DNA of 64,000 nt from Castellaniella sp. S9 (GCF_027257175.1 NZ_JAPFGD010000006.1:62001-126000); one strand, 5' to 3'. Positions 29,341 through 38,996 are shown, numbered from the stretch's first letter. Numbers and translations are program-made. The notes: generated by a model not told the origin, from the sequence alone.

Positions 29341-29362
29341 GCAGGCACCGCGAGGTGCCTGC
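29341..29362 (+). terminator. Perfect hairpin between alc and the M20 gene
   Basis: GCAGGCACC / GGTGCCTGC with a GCGA loop, 28 bp after the alc stop. It is followed by TTCATATGG, not a T-run, so it may be an mRNA processing or attenuation element instead of a full terminator. Confidence 0.45.
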
Positions 29363-29393
29363 TTCATATGGACGATTTTCGAACGAGGCCGCC

Positions 29394-30668
29394 ATGTCCC
29401 CGACCACCGAACCACATTCCCAGCCCGCCGACGCCGGCCTGCGGGCGCGCCTGCGCGCCTGGGTGGACGCGCATTTCGACGAACAGGTCGAACTGCTGCG
29501 CACCCTCGTCGCCATTCCCACCGACACGCCGCCCGGCGACACGGCGCCGCATGCCGATGCGGTGGCGCGCATCGTCGAGCGCTGGGGCTGGGAGGTCGAG
29601 CGGCATCCCGTGCCCGAGGAGCAGGTGCGGGCCTACGGCATGCGCAGCATCACCAATCTGATCGTGCGGCGCCGCTACGCCGAGGGCGGGCCGGTGTTCG
29701 CCCTGAACGCGCACGGCGACGTGGTGCCGCCCGGCGAGGGCTGGACCCATCCGCCCTATGGCGGCGAGATTGCCGACGGCCGCATCTATGGCCGCGCGGC
29801 GGCGGTGTCCAAGAGCGACTTCACCACCTATCTGCATGCGGTGCGTGCGCTCGAGGCCAGCGGCGCGGCGCTGGCCGGGACCATCGAACTGCACTTCACC
29901 TATGACGAGGAGTTCGGCGGCCTGCTCGGGCCGGGCTGGCTGCTGGAACAGGGCCTGACCCGGCCGGACTACGCCCTGTGCGCGGGCTTCAGCTACGCCG
30001 CCGTCACGGCGCACAACGGCTGCCTGCAGTTCGAGGTCACGATCGATGGCAAGGCCACCCACGGTTCCATGCCCAAGTCCGGTCACGACGCGTTGCGCGC
30101 CGCCGCGCGCGTGCTCGACGAGATCTATCGCCAGGCCGACGCGCTGGATCGGATCCGCTCGGCCTTCCCCGGCATCGACAGCCCCACGATGATCGTGGGC
30201 CGCATCGACGGCGGCACGAACACCAACGTGGTGCCGGGCAGGGTGGTCCTCAAGATGGACCGCCGCATGATTCCCGAGGAGGATCCCGTCCAGGTCGAGG
30301 CCGAGGTGCGCGCCTTCATCCAGTCCGCGGCCGCCGGCCTGCCCGGCATCCGCGTGGATGTGCGCCGCATCCTGCTGGCGCACCCCTTGCGCGCGCTGCC
30401 CGGCCATGAGCGGATCGTCGCCAGCCTGCGGCGCCATGCCGAGGCGGTGCTGGGCGAGCCGATCCAGGTCTGCGGCACGCCGCTGTATGCGGATGCGCGT
30501 CTGTATGGCGAGCACGGCGTGCCGGTGGTGCTGTACGGGGCGGGCCCGCGCACGCTGATGGAGTCGCGCGCCAAGCAGGCCGACGAGAACCTGGCGCTGT
30601 CCGATCTGTGCGCGGCGACGCAGGTGGTTGCGCTGACGCTGGCCGATTTCCTGGCGGCGCATGCTTGA
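29394..30668 (+). CDS. M20-fold peptidase/amidohydrolase-like protein with degenerate metal site
   Basis: A 424-residue protein of the M20 (ArgE/DapE/CPG2) fold. The first metal histidine is kept in NAHGDVVPPG (residue 107) and the catalytic Glu pair in YDEEFGG (172-173). However, the bridging Asp in the usual GRGxxDxKG is replaced (GRAAAVSKSD, Val138), the Glu/Asp of the next ligand motif is not seen (YALCAGFSYA), and the last ligand motif AHxxDE reads AKQADEN. The middle dimerisation domain is normal (THGSMPKSGHDALRAAARVL). Position after alc suggests a role with allantoin products, but activity is uncertain. ATG at 29394 has GAGG before it. Confidence 0.7.
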   Translation: MSPTTEPHSQPADAGLRARLRAWVDAHFDEQVELLRTLVAIPTDTPPGDTAPHADAVARIVERWGWEVERHPVPEEQVRAYGMRSITNLIVRRRYAEGGPVFALNAHGDVVPPGEGWTHPPYGGEIADGRIYGRAAAVSKSDFTTYLHAVRALEASGAALAGTIELHFTYDEEFGGLLGPGWLLEQGLTRPDYALCAGFSYAAVTAHNGCLQFEVTIDGKATHGSMPKSGHDALRAAARVLDEIYRQADALDRIRSAFPGIDSPTMIVGRIDGGTNTNVVPGRVVLKMDRRMIPEEDPVQVEAEVRAFIQSAAAGLPGIRVDVRRILLAHPLRALPGHERIVASLRRHAEAVLGEPIQVCGTPLYADARLYGEHGVPVVLYGAGPRTLMESRAKQADENLALSDLCAATQVVALTLADFLAAHA

Positions 30669-30681
30669 GGACCCAAGACGT

Positions 30682-30687
30682 TATAAT
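30682..30687 (+). promoter_or_regulatory. Candidate -10 box for alaS
   Basis: A perfect TATAAT 30 bp before the alaS start codon; no clear -35 hexamer at standard distance. Confidence 0.4.
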
Positions 30688-30717
30688 TCCCGGTTACTTT
30701 CCCCAGCGGCATGACGA

Positions 30718-33339
30718 ATGAAAACCTCCGAGATACGCCAGAAATTCCTGTCCTTTTTCGAATCCAAGGGGCATCAGGTGGTGCCGTCCTCGCCGCTCGT
30801 GCCGGCCAACGATCCGACGCTGCTGTTCACCAATTCGGGGATGGTGCAGTTCAAGGACGTGTTCACCGGCAAGGACACGCGTCCGTATCGCCGGGCGACG
30901 ACCGCGCAGCGCTGCGTACGCGCCGGCGGCAAGCACAACGACCTGGAAAACGTCGGCTACACCGCCCGCCACCACACGTTCTTCGAGATGCTGGGCAACT
31001 TCAGCTTCGGGGATTATTTCAAGCACGATGCCATCCGCTATGCCTGGACCTTGTTGACCGAGGTCTACGGCCTGCCCAAGGAAAAGCTCTGGGTCACGGT
31101 CTACCATGAGGACGACGAGGCCTACGGCATCTGGGCCGAGGACATCGGCGTGCCCGCCGAGCGCATCATCCGGATCGGCGACAACAAAGGCGCGCGCTAC
31201 GCTTCGGACAATTTCTGGCAGATGGCCGATACCGGCCCCTGCGGTCCCTGTTCAGAGATCTTCTACGATCACGGCCCCGAGATCTGGGGCGGGCCTCCGG
31301 GATCGCCCGAGGAGGACGGCGACCGCTACATCGAGATCTGGAACCTCGTGTTCATGCAGTTCGAGCGCGACGCCCAGGGCGTCATGCATCCGCTGCCGCG
31401 GCCCTGCGTCGACACCGGCATGGGCCTGGAGCGCATCGCCGCCGTGCTGCAGCACGTGCATTCCAACTACGAGATCGATCTCTTCCAGACCCTGATCCGC
31501 GCCGCCGCGCGCGAGACCGGCACCGGCGACCTGGACAACAACTCGCTCAAGGTCATCGCCGACCATATCCGCGCCTGCAGCTTCCTGATCGTCGACGGCG
31601 TGATCCCGGGCAACGAGGGCCGGGGCTACGTGCTGCGCCGGATCATCCGGCGGGCCCTGCGCCACGGGCACAAGCTCGGACAGACCCGCGCGTTCTTCCA
31701 TCGGCTGGTCGCCGACCTGGTCGACCAGATGGGCCAGGCCTATCCCGAGCTCGCCGCCCAGCAGGCCCGCGTCGAGCAGGTCTTGCGCCAGGAGGAGGAA
31801 CGCTTCAGCGAGACCCTCGAGAACGGCATGCGCATCCTCGAGGCTGCGCTGGGCGAGCTTCCCGAGGGCCGGGCCCTGGACGGGCAGACGCTGTTCACCC
31901 TTTATGACACCTACGGATTCCCGGTGGACCTGACCGCCGACATCTGCCGCGAGCGCCGGGTCGAGGTCGACCTGGACGGCTTCGAGCGGGCCATGGCGCA
32001 GCAGCGCGAACAGGCGCGCGCGGCCGGCAAGTTCAAGGCCGCCGCGGACCTCAGCTACGAGGGCGTGGCCACGCGATTCGACGGCTACGAGCATTTCGAC
32101 GGGCAGGCGGCCGTGACCGCCCTGTATGTGGATGGCGCCCAGGTCCAGACCATTGCCCAGGGGCAGGATGCGGTCGTGGTGCTCGATGCCACGCCCTTCT
32201 ATGCCGAATCGGGCGGCCAGGTCGGCGATACCGGCCTGCTGGCCAGTGCGGCCGCGCGCTTCCAGGTGGCCGACACCCAGAAAATCCAAAGCGACGTCTT
32301 CGGCCATCACGGCACCCTGCTCGAGGGCACGCTGTCGGTGGGCGATACCGTCGAGGCGCACGTCGACCAGGCGCGGCGTCGCGACACCATGCGCAATCAC
32401 TCGGCCACGCACCTGATGCACAAGGCCCTGCGGCAGGTACTGGGCGACCATGTCCAGCAGCGCGGCTCGCTGGTCGATGGCGACAAGACCCGCTTCGACT
32501 TTGCCCACGACGCGCCCATGAGCCCGGCGCAGGTCGCCGAGGTCGAGCGCATCGTCAACGGCGAGGTGCTGGCCAACGAGGCCGTGCGTACCCGGCTCAT
32601 GCCTTACGACCAGGCGGTCGAGGGCGGCGCGGTGGCGCTGTTCGGCGAAAAGTACGGGGACGAGGTGCGGGTGCTGGACATCGGCTTTTCGCGCGAGCTG
32701 TGCGGCGGCACACACGTCGCGCGCACCGGCGACATCGGCTTGTTCAAGATCGTCTCCGAGGGCGGCGTGGCCGCCGGCATCCGTCGCGTCGAGGCCGTGA
32801 CCGGACGCAAGGCGCTCGGCTGGGTCCAGGATGCCCAGAGCATGCTGGACCAGGCGGCCGGCCTGCTCAAGACCCAGCCCGCCGATATTCCGGAACGCAT
32901 TCAGGCCTTGCAGCAGCAGACGCGCCACCTGGAGCGCGACCTCGAACGTCTGCAGGACAAGCTGGCCGCCGCCGCCGGCAATGATCTGGCCGGCCAGGCC
33001 GTCGAACTGGCCGGCGCGCGCCTGCTGGCGACCCGCCTCTCGGGCGTGGATCCCAAGGCCTTGCGCGGCATGGTGGACCAGCTCAAGGCCAAGCTGCAGG
33101 ATGCCGTGATCCTGCTGGCGGCGGTCTCCGACGACCGGATCAGTCTCGTCGCCGGCGTCAGCCCCGGATTGACGACACGGATCAAGGCGGGCGATCTGGT
33201 GGGCGCCGTCGCGGCCCAGGTGGGCGGCAAGGGCGGCGGGCGTCCCGACATGGCGATGGGGGGCGGGACCGACGTGGGCGCCCTGGACGGTGCCCTCGCG
33301 GGCGTGCGCGCCTGGGTGCAGGCGCGCCTGGAGGCCTGA
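30718..33339 (+). CDS. alaS: Alanine-tRNA ligase
   Basis: An 873-residue enzyme with all four modules. The class II catalytic core starts [18 protein letters not shown] and includes [24 protein letters not shown] and the motif 3 region [16 protein letters not shown]. The editing domain has the zinc ligands [11 protein letters not shown] and [11 protein letters not shown], needed to clear Ser- and Gly-tRNA(Ala). A coiled linker and the C-Ala domain ([12 protein letters not shown]) follow. Length matches E. coli AlaRS (876). It is followed without a gap by the tusA-like gene. Confidence 0.98.
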   Translation: MKTSEIRQKFLSFFESKGHQVVPSSPLVPANDPTLLFTNSGMVQFKDVFTGKDTRPYRRATTAQRCVRAGGKHNDLENVGYTARHHTFFEMLGNFSFGDYFKHDAIRYAWTLLTEVYGLPKEKLWVTVYHEDDEAYGIWAEDIGVPAERIIRIGDNKGARYASDNFWQMADTGPCGPCSEIFYDHGPEIWGGPPGSPEEDGDRYIEIWNLVFMQFERDAQGVMHPLPRPCVDTGMGLERIAAVLQHVHSNYEIDLFQTLIRAAARETGTGDLDNNSLKVIADHIRACSFLIVDGVIPGNEGRGYVLRRIIRRALRHGHKLGQTRAFFHRLVADLVDQMGQAYPELAAQQARVEQVLRQEEERFSETLENGMRILEAALGELPEGRALDGQTLFTLYDTYGFPVDLTADICRERRVEVDLDGFERAMAQQREQARAAGKFKAAADLSYEGVATRFDGYEHFDGQAAVTALYVDGAQVQTIAQGQDAVVVLDATPFYAESGGQVGDTGLLASAAARFQVADTQKIQSDVFGHHGTLLEGTLSVGDTVEAHVDQARRRDTMRNHSATHLMHKALRQVLGDHVQQRGSLVDGDKTRFDFAHDAPMSPAQVAEVERIVNGEVLANEAVRTRLMPYDQAVEGGAVALFGEKYGDEVRVLDIGFSRELCGGTHVARTGDIGLFKIVSEGGVAAGIRRVEAVTGRKALGWVQDAQSMLDQAAGLLKTQPADIPERIQALQQQTRHLERDLERLQDKLAAAAGNDLAGQAVELAGARLLATRLSGVDPKALRGMVDQLKAKLQDAVILLAAVSDDRISLVAGVSPGLTTRIKAGDLVGAVAAQVGGKGGGRPDMAMGGGTDVGALDGALAGVRAWVQARLEA

Positions 33340-33591
33340 ATGCAGCCGTCCGATCCTTCCGTCCCGGTCGATCTCGAGATCGATGCCACGGGGCTGGATT
33401 GTCCTCTGCCCATCCTGCGCACCAAAAAGGCCCTGGCTCGGCTCGACAGCGGGCAGGTCCTGGCCGTGCTGACCACGGATGCGCATGCTGTGCGCGATTT
33501 TCAGGCGTTCTGCCGGCAGACGGGCAATGCCCTGCTGGTGCAGGACGCTCGGCCCGACGGCGTGACCATGCATGTTTTGCGGCGGCGCTAG
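33340..33591 (+). CDS. TusA/SirA-like sulfurtransferase
   Basis: An 83-residue protein with the family core IDATGLDCPLPILRTKKAL, whose cysteine (CPxP motif, residue 21) carries the persulfide. TusA proteins pass sulfur in tRNA thiolation, molybdenum cofactor synthesis or sulfur oxidation; the exact pathway cannot be told from sequence. The ATG directly abuts the alaS stop codon. Co-transcription with alaS makes a tRNA-related role plausible but unproven. Confidence 0.85.
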   Translation: MQPSDPSVPVDLEIDATGLDCPLPILRTKKALARLDSGQVLAVLTTDAHAVRDFQAFCRQTGNALLVQDARPDGVTMHVLRRR

Positions 33592-33688
33592 GGAATTTCT
33601 GCACGAGCCGGCGGGCACTTGGCCGGAGGGCCCCTAAGCGCGCCGCCTGTTGTTTTTTGGGCGCGCACCCAGCCGTGGTGCGCACGGA

Positions 33689-33718
33689 TTGCCGCCAGGC
33701 ATCCAAAAGTGCTAAAAT
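33689..33718 (+). promoter_or_regulatory. Promoter of the rpsP-rimM-trmD operon
   Basis: -35 TTGCCG (33689-33694), 18-bp spacer, extended -10 TGCTAAAAT (33710-33718). It lies 36 bp before the rpsP start in an AT-rich stretch that contrasts with the surrounding sequence. Confidence 0.6.
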
Positions 33719-33753
33719 TTTGCGTTTTTCATCGTATTTTCAAAGGATTATCA

Positions 33754-34008
33754 ATGGTTGTGATTCGTCTGGCCCGCGGCGGCTCGAAGAAGCGTCCCTT
33801 CTACAATGTCGTTGCAGCCGATTCGCGCAATCGCCGCGATGGCCGTTTCATCGAACGCGTGGGGTTCTATAACCCCGTCGCGGGCGAAGGCCAGGAAGGC
33901 CTGCGCATCGCCCTCGATCGCATCCAGCACTGGACGCAGAACGGCGCGCAGCTCTCGCCCACGGTTGCCCGTCTGGTCAAGGAATATTCGGCCAAGGCTG
34001 CCGCCTGA
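33754..34008 (+). CDS. rpsP: 30S ribosomal protein S16
   Basis: An 84-residue protein with the family start [20 protein letters not shown] and the motif [12 protein letters not shown]. It is an early-binding protein of the 30S body. AAAGGA lies before the ATG. It is the first gene of the rpsP-rimM-trmD operon. Confidence 0.98.
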   Translation: MVVIRLARGGSKKRPFYNVVAADSRNRRDGRFIERVGFYNPVAGEGQEGLRIALDRIQHWTQNGAQLSPTVARLVKEYSAKAAA

Positions 34009-34023
34009 TCAACGGTGCGCGCC

Positions 34024-34647
34024 ATGGCTGGCCGCGCATCCGGCGCCGACTCCGTGCCCGATGATCTGGTCGAGGTCGGCAGGATCGTTGCGGCCCATGG
34101 TGTGCGCGGCTGGCTCAAGATCCAGCCCTATTCCGCCGATGCGCAGGCTCTGCTGCGCGCGGCGATCTGGTGGCTGAAGCTACCCGCGGCCGGCCCGCAG
34201 GCCGGCATGGCGCCGTCGGCGCGCGCCATCGAGGTGCGCACCAGCCGCCTGCATGGGGGGCGTTTCGTCGTCGCCCAGTTCGAGGGCATCGCCGATCGCA
34301 CTGCGGCCGAGGCCCTGCAGGGGTGCACCGTCTGGGCGTCCAGGGCCGCCTTTCCAGAAGCCGGCGAGGATGAGTATTACTGGGTCGACCTGATCGGCTG
34401 CGACTTCTTTGGGCAGTCCGGCGAGGCCTCCTGTTTTCTAGGCCGCGTCGACGAGGTGTTCGACAATGGCGCCCATGCGGTGCTGCGCGTGGCGCGTGGC
34501 GTCCTGGACGGGCAGGGCGGATTCCAGCCCGAGGCGGATGCCCGCGGGCGGCCGGTGCATGTGCTGGTGCCGTTCGTGCAGGCCCACGTGCAGCGTGTCG
34601 ATCTGGCGGCCCGGCGCATCGACAGCGACTGGCCCGCCGATTTCTGA
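34024..34647 (+). CDS. rimM: 16S rRNA processing protein RimM
   Basis: A 207-residue ribosome maturation factor that binds S19 and helps form the 30S head. The N-terminal domain has [22 protein letters not shown]; the PRC-barrel part has [13 protein letters not shown] and ends [26 protein letters not shown]. The ATG at 34024 is used; a GTG three codons earlier is an alternative. The spacing of 15 nt after rpsP is as usual for this operon. Confidence 0.95.
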   Translation: MAGRASGADSVPDDLVEVGRIVAAHGVRGWLKIQPYSADAQALLRAAIWWLKLPAAGPQAGMAPSARAIEVRTSRLHGGRFVVAQFEGIADRTAAEALQGCTVWASRAAFPEAGEDEYYWVDLIGCDFFGQSGEASCFLGRVDEVFDNGAHAVLRVARGVLDGQGGFQPEADARGRPVHVLVPFVQAHVQRVDLAARRIDSDWPADF

Positions 34648-34684
34648 GCGCCGCAGGGCGTTTGCTTCGATGCGGGGCGCAAGC

Positions 34685-35428
34685 ATGCGATTCGATCTGA
34701 TCACTTTATTTCCCGACATGTTCGCCGCCTTGCGCGACCAGGGGGTGACCGGGCGTGCCCACGCGCGGGGACTCTGGTCCCTGGGTGTGTGGAATCCCCG
34801 CGATTTCACCGAGGACGTCCATCGCACGGTGGACGATCGGCCTTACGGCGGCGGGCCGGGCATGGTCATGATGGCCGAGCCCCTGGCGCGCGCGGTGGCG
34901 GCGGCCCGTGCCGCGCGCCATGCCGAGTCGGCCGAGGATCCGGATCGCGTGCCGGTCGTGCTGCTGTCCCCGGCCGGCCGGCGTCACGATCAGCGGCTGG
35001 CGCAGCGCTGGGCGCGGTCCTCGGGCGCGATCCTGATCTGCGGCCGCTATGAGGGCGTGGATCAGCGGTTCATCGATCGACACGTGACCGAGGAACTGTC
35101 GCTGGGGGACTATGTGCTGTCCGGCGGCGAGCTGGCGGCGATGGTCGTCATGGACAGTGTGCTGCGCCTGCTGCCCGGCGTCCTGCATGATGCGCAGTCC
35201 GCCGAGCAGGATTCCTTCAATCCCGCACTGGGGGGACTGCTGGACAGTCCGCACTACACCCGCCCCGAAGTCTGGGACGGCGTGCCGGTGCCCGAGGTGC
35301 TGCTGTCGGGGCACCATGCGCAGATCGCCGAATGGCGGCGCCGTCAATCGCTGGCTCTGACCCTGGCACGCCGCCCCGACCTGCTCGAGGCGGCGCCGGC
35401 AAAGGACGAGGCCGACGGCGAGGACTGA
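34685..35428 (+). CDS. trmD: tRNA (guanine-37-N1)-methyltransferase
   Basis: A 247-residue SPOUT enzyme that methylates G37 next to the anticodon with S-adenosylmethionine, which prevents +1 frameshifts. Visible are the start [27 protein letters not shown], the knot segments [16 protein letters not shown] and [15 protein letters not shown], and the catalytic Asp near [19 protein letters not shown]. The ATG at 34685 matches the family start; another lies five codons earlier. The usual next gene, rplS, is absent; the convergent gst gene follows after 28 nt. Confidence 0.97.
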   Translation: MRFDLITLFPDMFAALRDQGVTGRAHARGLWSLGVWNPRDFTEDVHRTVDDRPYGGGPGMVMMAEPLARAVAAARAARHAESAEDPDRVPVVLLSPAGRRHDQRLAQRWARSSGAILICGRYEGVDQRFIDRHVTEELSLGDYVLSGGELAAMVVMDSVLRLLPGVLHDAQSAEQDSFNPALGGLLDSPHYTRPEVWDGVPVPEVLLSGHHAQIAEWRRRQSLALTLARRPDLLEAAPAKDEADGED

Positions 35429-35440
35429 GCCGCAGGTGCC

Positions 35441-35460
35441 TTAGTGTGAACAGGCCCTAG
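35441..35460 (-). repeat. 20-bp repeat, copy 2, overlapping the gst stop codon
   Basis: The same 20 bases as at 9737-9756. Here the stop codon of the gst gene, which runs on the minus strand, is the TAG near the other end of the element (complement of 35457-35459). The copy sits between the convergent trmD and gst genes. Confidence 0.85.
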
Positions 35461-36161
35461 CCGCGCGGCGGGATATCCAGGCCGCGCTGGACCGCGGGAC
35501 GGGCGACGAAAGCCTCGAGGACCCGCGCCACCTCGGGAAAGTCCCCAAAGCCCACCAGTTCGCCGGCCTCGTAGAAACCGACGAGATTGCGGACCCACGG
35601 AAAGATCGACATGTCGGCGATGCCGTAGTCGTCCCCCATCATCCAGGCGCGGCCCCGAAGGTGTCCTTCGAGAACCTTCAGCAGCCGGCGCGATTCGTCC
35701 ACGTAGCGCTGCAGCGGCCGCTTGTCCTCGTAGTCCTTGCCGCCGAACTTGTTGAAGAAGCCCACCTGGCCGAACATCGGCCCGATGCCGCCCATCTGGA
35801 ACATCAGCCACTGGATCGCCTGGTAGCGCAGGGCCGGGTCGGCGGGCAGAAAGCGGCCGGACTTGTCGGCGAGGTAGATCAGGATCGCCCCCGTCTCGAA
35901 CAGCGGCAGGGGCCGGCCCCCCGGGCCGTCCGGGTCGATGATGGCGGGAATCTTGTTGTTGGGGTTGAGGGACAGGAATTCCGGCGAGAGCTGATCCTGC
36001 GTGCTGAAGCTGACCAGATGCGCCTCGTACGGCAAGCCGGTTTCCTCCAGCATGATCGAGACCTTGACGCCGTTGGGGGTCGGCAGGGAATACAGCTGGA
36101 TGCGGTCTGGATGTCGAGCCGGCCACTTGCGGGTGATGGGGAATGCTGACAGATCGGCCAT
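35457..36161 (-). CDS. Glutathione S-transferase family protein (YghU/YfcG type)
   Basis: A 234-residue protein beginning MADLSAFPITRKWPARHPDR, as in the YghU group. The thioredoxin-like domain has IQLYSLPTPNGVKVSIMLEE and the glutathione-binding NPNNKIPAIIDPDGPGG with ETGAILIYLADK. The helical domain has DYGIADMSIFPWVRNL. YghU proteins bind two glutathiones and show disulfide reductase activity in vitro. GAGG precedes the ATG at 36161; an in-frame ATG ten codons earlier has a poorer context. Convergent with trmD. Confidence 0.88.
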   Translation of the reverse strand: MADLSAFPITRKWPARHPDRIQLYSLPTPNGVKVSIMLEETGLPYEAHLVSFSTQDQLSPEFLSLNPNNKIPAIIDPDGPGGRPLPLFETGAILIYLADKSGRFLPADPALRYQAIQWLMFQMGGIGPMFGQVGFFNKFGGKDYEDKRPLQRYVDESRRLLKVLEGHLRGRAWMMGDDYGIADMSIFPWVRNLVGFYEAGELVGFGDFPEVARVLEAFVARPAVQRGLDIPPRG

Positions 36162-36214
36162 GATGTCCTCGAGGGGTTCGAATATTGGCATTGTGCCTGA
36201 TTCGGGTACGGCGT

Positions 36215-38146
36215 TCAGGCCGGGGGTGCCGATGTCTTGAGCGTCGGTGGGCGGGGCCTGGGCGCCAGTCCGCTGGCCTGCGGCGGCGGGCGGCCGACGA
36301 TGTCGCCGCGCCAGGTGCCGCCGCGCCGGCTCAGCACCAGGTAGTCCTGGCCGGGCCCGATCTGGCGCGTGACGACGTGCAGTTCGCCGTCGACTGCATC
36401 GAGGCTGGGGTCGGATGCCGGGGCCCCGGGCAGCCTGCGCGCGCGGCCATCCCGGATCAGCCAGAGCGGGCCGCCGTCGCGTTCGCGGGCGGCCACGACG
36501 ACATGGCCGTCCGGTCCCAGGAGGATCGCGGGGCGGCCCTGGTAGACCAGGCCCAGGTCCTCGGGCCGACCCCATGCCCCGCAACCGGCGCCTTGGCGCC
36601 GCTGCGTCATGCGCATCATGCGCCCGCTGCGCGCGTCGCGCAGATAGGCTTCCATTCGCCCGGCGGCATTCTGCAGCACGGCCAGGCCCCCGCTGCTGCG
36701 GATGCCCCGGATGCGATGCCACTGCGCCGGGACGCCCTCGGGCAGCGGTTCGCCGCCTTTGGCGCACCAGAGCGTCCCGGCCTCGTCCGTGGCGAGGACC
36801 AGGACGCCCTGGTTGCGGTCCTCGGCGATCGCCGCGTCGGCCCGCGCCGCCGGCAGCGGAGGCAATCCCCGCCATCCCGCCCATTGCCGGCGCGCCGTGT
36901 CCCAGCGGGACAGTTGCAGGCGTCCGTCGTGGCCCATGCCCAGCGCCCACGGAGCCGGGCCGCGGGTGACCACCGGCGCACGCGTCAGGCGCGCCCCCTC
37001 GACGGGCCGCCAGGCCGTCGGACCGCCGGCGGCATCGATCAAGACAGACAGGATGCGGCCGTCCGGGCTGCGCAGCAGGGCGCCGGTTTCCGGGGCCGCC
37101 AATCTGAATACCGTCACCGGATCGGCGCTGCGCGGTCCCTGGCCCAGGGCCTGAATGCGCCCGTCGGCCAGCAGGCTGGCATTGTTGGAGTATTCGTCGA
37201 CCGTGAGCAGGATGGGGCCGCCGGATTGCGCCAGCAGCGCCGCGGGGGTATTTCCATGAGATACATAATATATTCTTGACACCCATGCGGCCTCGGGTCC
37301 GGCCGGCTGTGCGCAACGCGCCGGATCGCGGCAATAGCGGTAGTCGTGGCGCATGTAGGCCAGGAAAACCTCGGTCTTGGCGGCGGCTTGCGCGGACGGC
37401 AGGTTGCTGGGACGTTCCTGGCTGGGATAGTTCAGGTAGCCGATCTCGGCATAGATGCCCGGGGCCCGCGCCATGGCGTCGCGCACCAGCCGCGCGCCGG
37501 CGATATGGTCGGGATGGTCGTCCCCGGCGCAGCGCCAGCACAGCTCGGCATAGGGGGTGGCGATAGTGGCGTCCATGTATCGCACCGAGGTCGGCGCGTA
37601 ATCCCGGATCAACGCCGCCAGGACTGTCACCAGGCCGGAACGGACATAGCGCTCGACCAGCGGACCGATCGATTCCGCCTCCGCGCCAGGCACGGATTCC
37701 GCCTGGCTGAGCGGCGTGAGGCTGCCCCAGCCCTTGCCCAGCCAGGGGTCCTTGATGCGCATCTGGACCAGGCGGATGGCCGGACGGTCCTCCAGGGTGT
37801 AGCGGGCAAGGCGGCGCCCGTCCAATGTCAGCACGTCCTCGCGCCAGGCGTCGCGCACGCCCGCGGCGCGGGCGTAGGCGGCCCGGATGCCGCGTTCGCG
37901 ACCCAGCATATAAGGCGCGCCTTCGCCGCGATCGCTGGCGGTCAGATAGACGACTTGCAGGCAGCCGCCCGCGTCGAGGGTATCCGCGATATCCGGATTC
38001 ATGAACAGCAAGTCGTCGTCCATGTGGGCGACGACGGCCAGGTCGCGGATACCGTGGCAGCCGAAGTGCGTGGCCGCCGGCGCCTGCATCGGCCAGAGCA
38101 GGGCGCCCACGCTGAGCGTGAGAGTCGCGAGCAGGCGGCGCGGCAT
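36215..38146 (-). CDS. Secreted PIG-L family deacetylase with C-terminal repeat domain
   Basis: A 643-residue exported protein; the signal ends near QAPAAT. The PIG-L domain (residues 30-290) has the zinc motif AHMDDDLLFMNP (residues 40-51), a variant of AHPDDE, and the second motif DDHPDHIAGARL. The C-terminal half (about 330-630) consists of repeats such as APWALGMGHDGRLQLSRWD and RPAILLGPDGHVVVAARERD, probably a beta-propeller for binding sugars or the cell surface. Likely substrate is an N-acetylated sugar outside the cytoplasm; which one is unknown. It lies 18 nt after cah on the same strand and 53 nt before gst. Confidence 0.78.
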   Translation of the reverse strand: MPRRLLATLTLSVGALLWPMQAPAATHFGCHGIRDLAVVAHMDDDLLFMNPDIADTLDAGGCLQVVYLTASDRGEGAPYMLGRERGIRAAYARAAGVRDAWREDVLTLDGRRLARYTLEDRPAIRLVQMRIKDPWLGKGWGSLTPLSQAESVPGAEAESIGPLVERYVRSGLVTVLAALIRDYAPTSVRYMDATIATPYAELCWRCAGDDHPDHIAGARLVRDAMARAPGIYAEIGYLNYPSQERPSNLPSAQAAAKTEVFLAYMRHDYRYCRDPARCAQPAGPEAAWVSRIYYVSHGNTPAALLAQSGGPILLTVDEYSNNASLLADGRIQALGQGPRSADPVTVFRLAAPETGALLRSPDGRILSVLIDAAGGPTAWRPVEGARLTRAPVVTRGPAPWALGMGHDGRLQLSRWDTARRQWAGWRGLPPLPAARADAAIAEDRNQGVLVLATDEAGTLWCAKGGEPLPEGVPAQWHRIRGIRSSGGLAVLQNAAGRMEAYLRDARSGRMMRMTQRRQGAGCGAWGRPEDLGLVYQGRPAILLGPDGHVVVAARERDGGPLWLIRDGRARRLPGAPASDPSLDAVDGELHVVTRQIGPGQDYLVLSRRGGTWRGDIVGRPPPQASGLAPRPRPPTLKTSAPPA

Positions 38147-38164
38147 GATCCGGAGGCCCCGGAC

Positions 38165-38899
38165 CTATTCGACGATCAGGCGGCCGTTGAGGGGCTGCAC
38201 CGGCCGGTTGGTCGGCCCGCCCATGATGCCTTCGAATGCGGCAATCTGTTCGCTGGATGCGGTCAGGGGTTTCTGGAGCACCAGCCAGCGTACGCCCTCG
38301 GAGCAGGGCGGCGTGGTGAGGGAGCCGCTGAACCGGTAGTAGTCGAGCGCGGCCGGCAGCATCCGGGTGGCATCGACGGGCTGCGCCAGGGGCTGCGCCG
38401 GCCCGGGCTGCGCGGGCAGTTGCGCCCAGGCCGGCGCCAACGCCTCGTTGGCGGCGCCGGTCTCGTACATGACCCCGATCACGGCCAGAGCACCCTTGGC
38501 GTCGGCATGCACGAAATGCGCCTCGAGGGGGAACAGGCGGCCGTCGATGGTGTTTTCGCTGGGGGCATGGAAATGGACCTGCTTGAGCTCGAAATCCCGG
38601 CCGTCCAGATTGAGGGCGCCACCCGGCGCGAAGTCGATCTGGATGGTGTGGCCGTTGTTGATGATCGTCGCCGGACCGGCGGCATACCGCATGTGCAAGG
38701 GCGGCAGCTGGGCCTTGACCGTCGAACTGATATCGACGGGCGATTGATTGCGGCCCTGGGAGCAGGCTGTGAATTCGGGGCTGAGCGCGCCCCAGTGCGC
38801 GGGCCCGCCGGCGCCCTCGTAGGCCCATTGGGCCGGGCCCGCCGCCCCGGCGTTCGCGGACAGAATCAATCCGGCGGTAAGCAGCATCCAGCGTTTCAT
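38165..38899 (-). CDS. cah: Alpha-type carbonic anhydrase, periplasmic
   Basis: A 244-residue exported enzyme; the signal peptide ends at SANAGAAG. The zinc histidines are visible in KQVHFHAPSEN (two) and LEAHFVHAD (third). Other family marks are QSPVDISS near residue 52, the threonine gate LTTPPCSEGVRWLV, and two cysteines (TACSQ and PPCSE) for the usual disulfide. It interconverts CO2 and bicarbonate in the periplasm. It is divergent from the TRIC-type gene at 38997. Confidence 0.93.
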   Translation of the reverse strand: MKRWMLLTAGLILSANAGAAGPAQWAYEGAGGPAHWGALSPEFTACSQGRNQSPVDISSTVKAQLPPLHMRYAAGPATIINNGHTIQIDFAPGGALNLDGRDFELKQVHFHAPSENTIDGRLFPLEAHFVHADAKGALAVIGVMYETGAANEALAPAWAQLPAQPGPAQPLAQPVDATRMLPAALDYYRFSGSLTTPPCSEGVRWLVLQKPLTASSEQIAAFEGIMGGPTNRPVQPLNGRLIVE

Positions 38900-38996
38900 A
38901 CGAGTTCCTTTTTTCAGTTTGGAAGGAGACGTGACGGAATGTGTTCTGTCGGATGCGGTAAATTCTAAGGGAAATCAAGCTCTCAAAGGGAATCTT

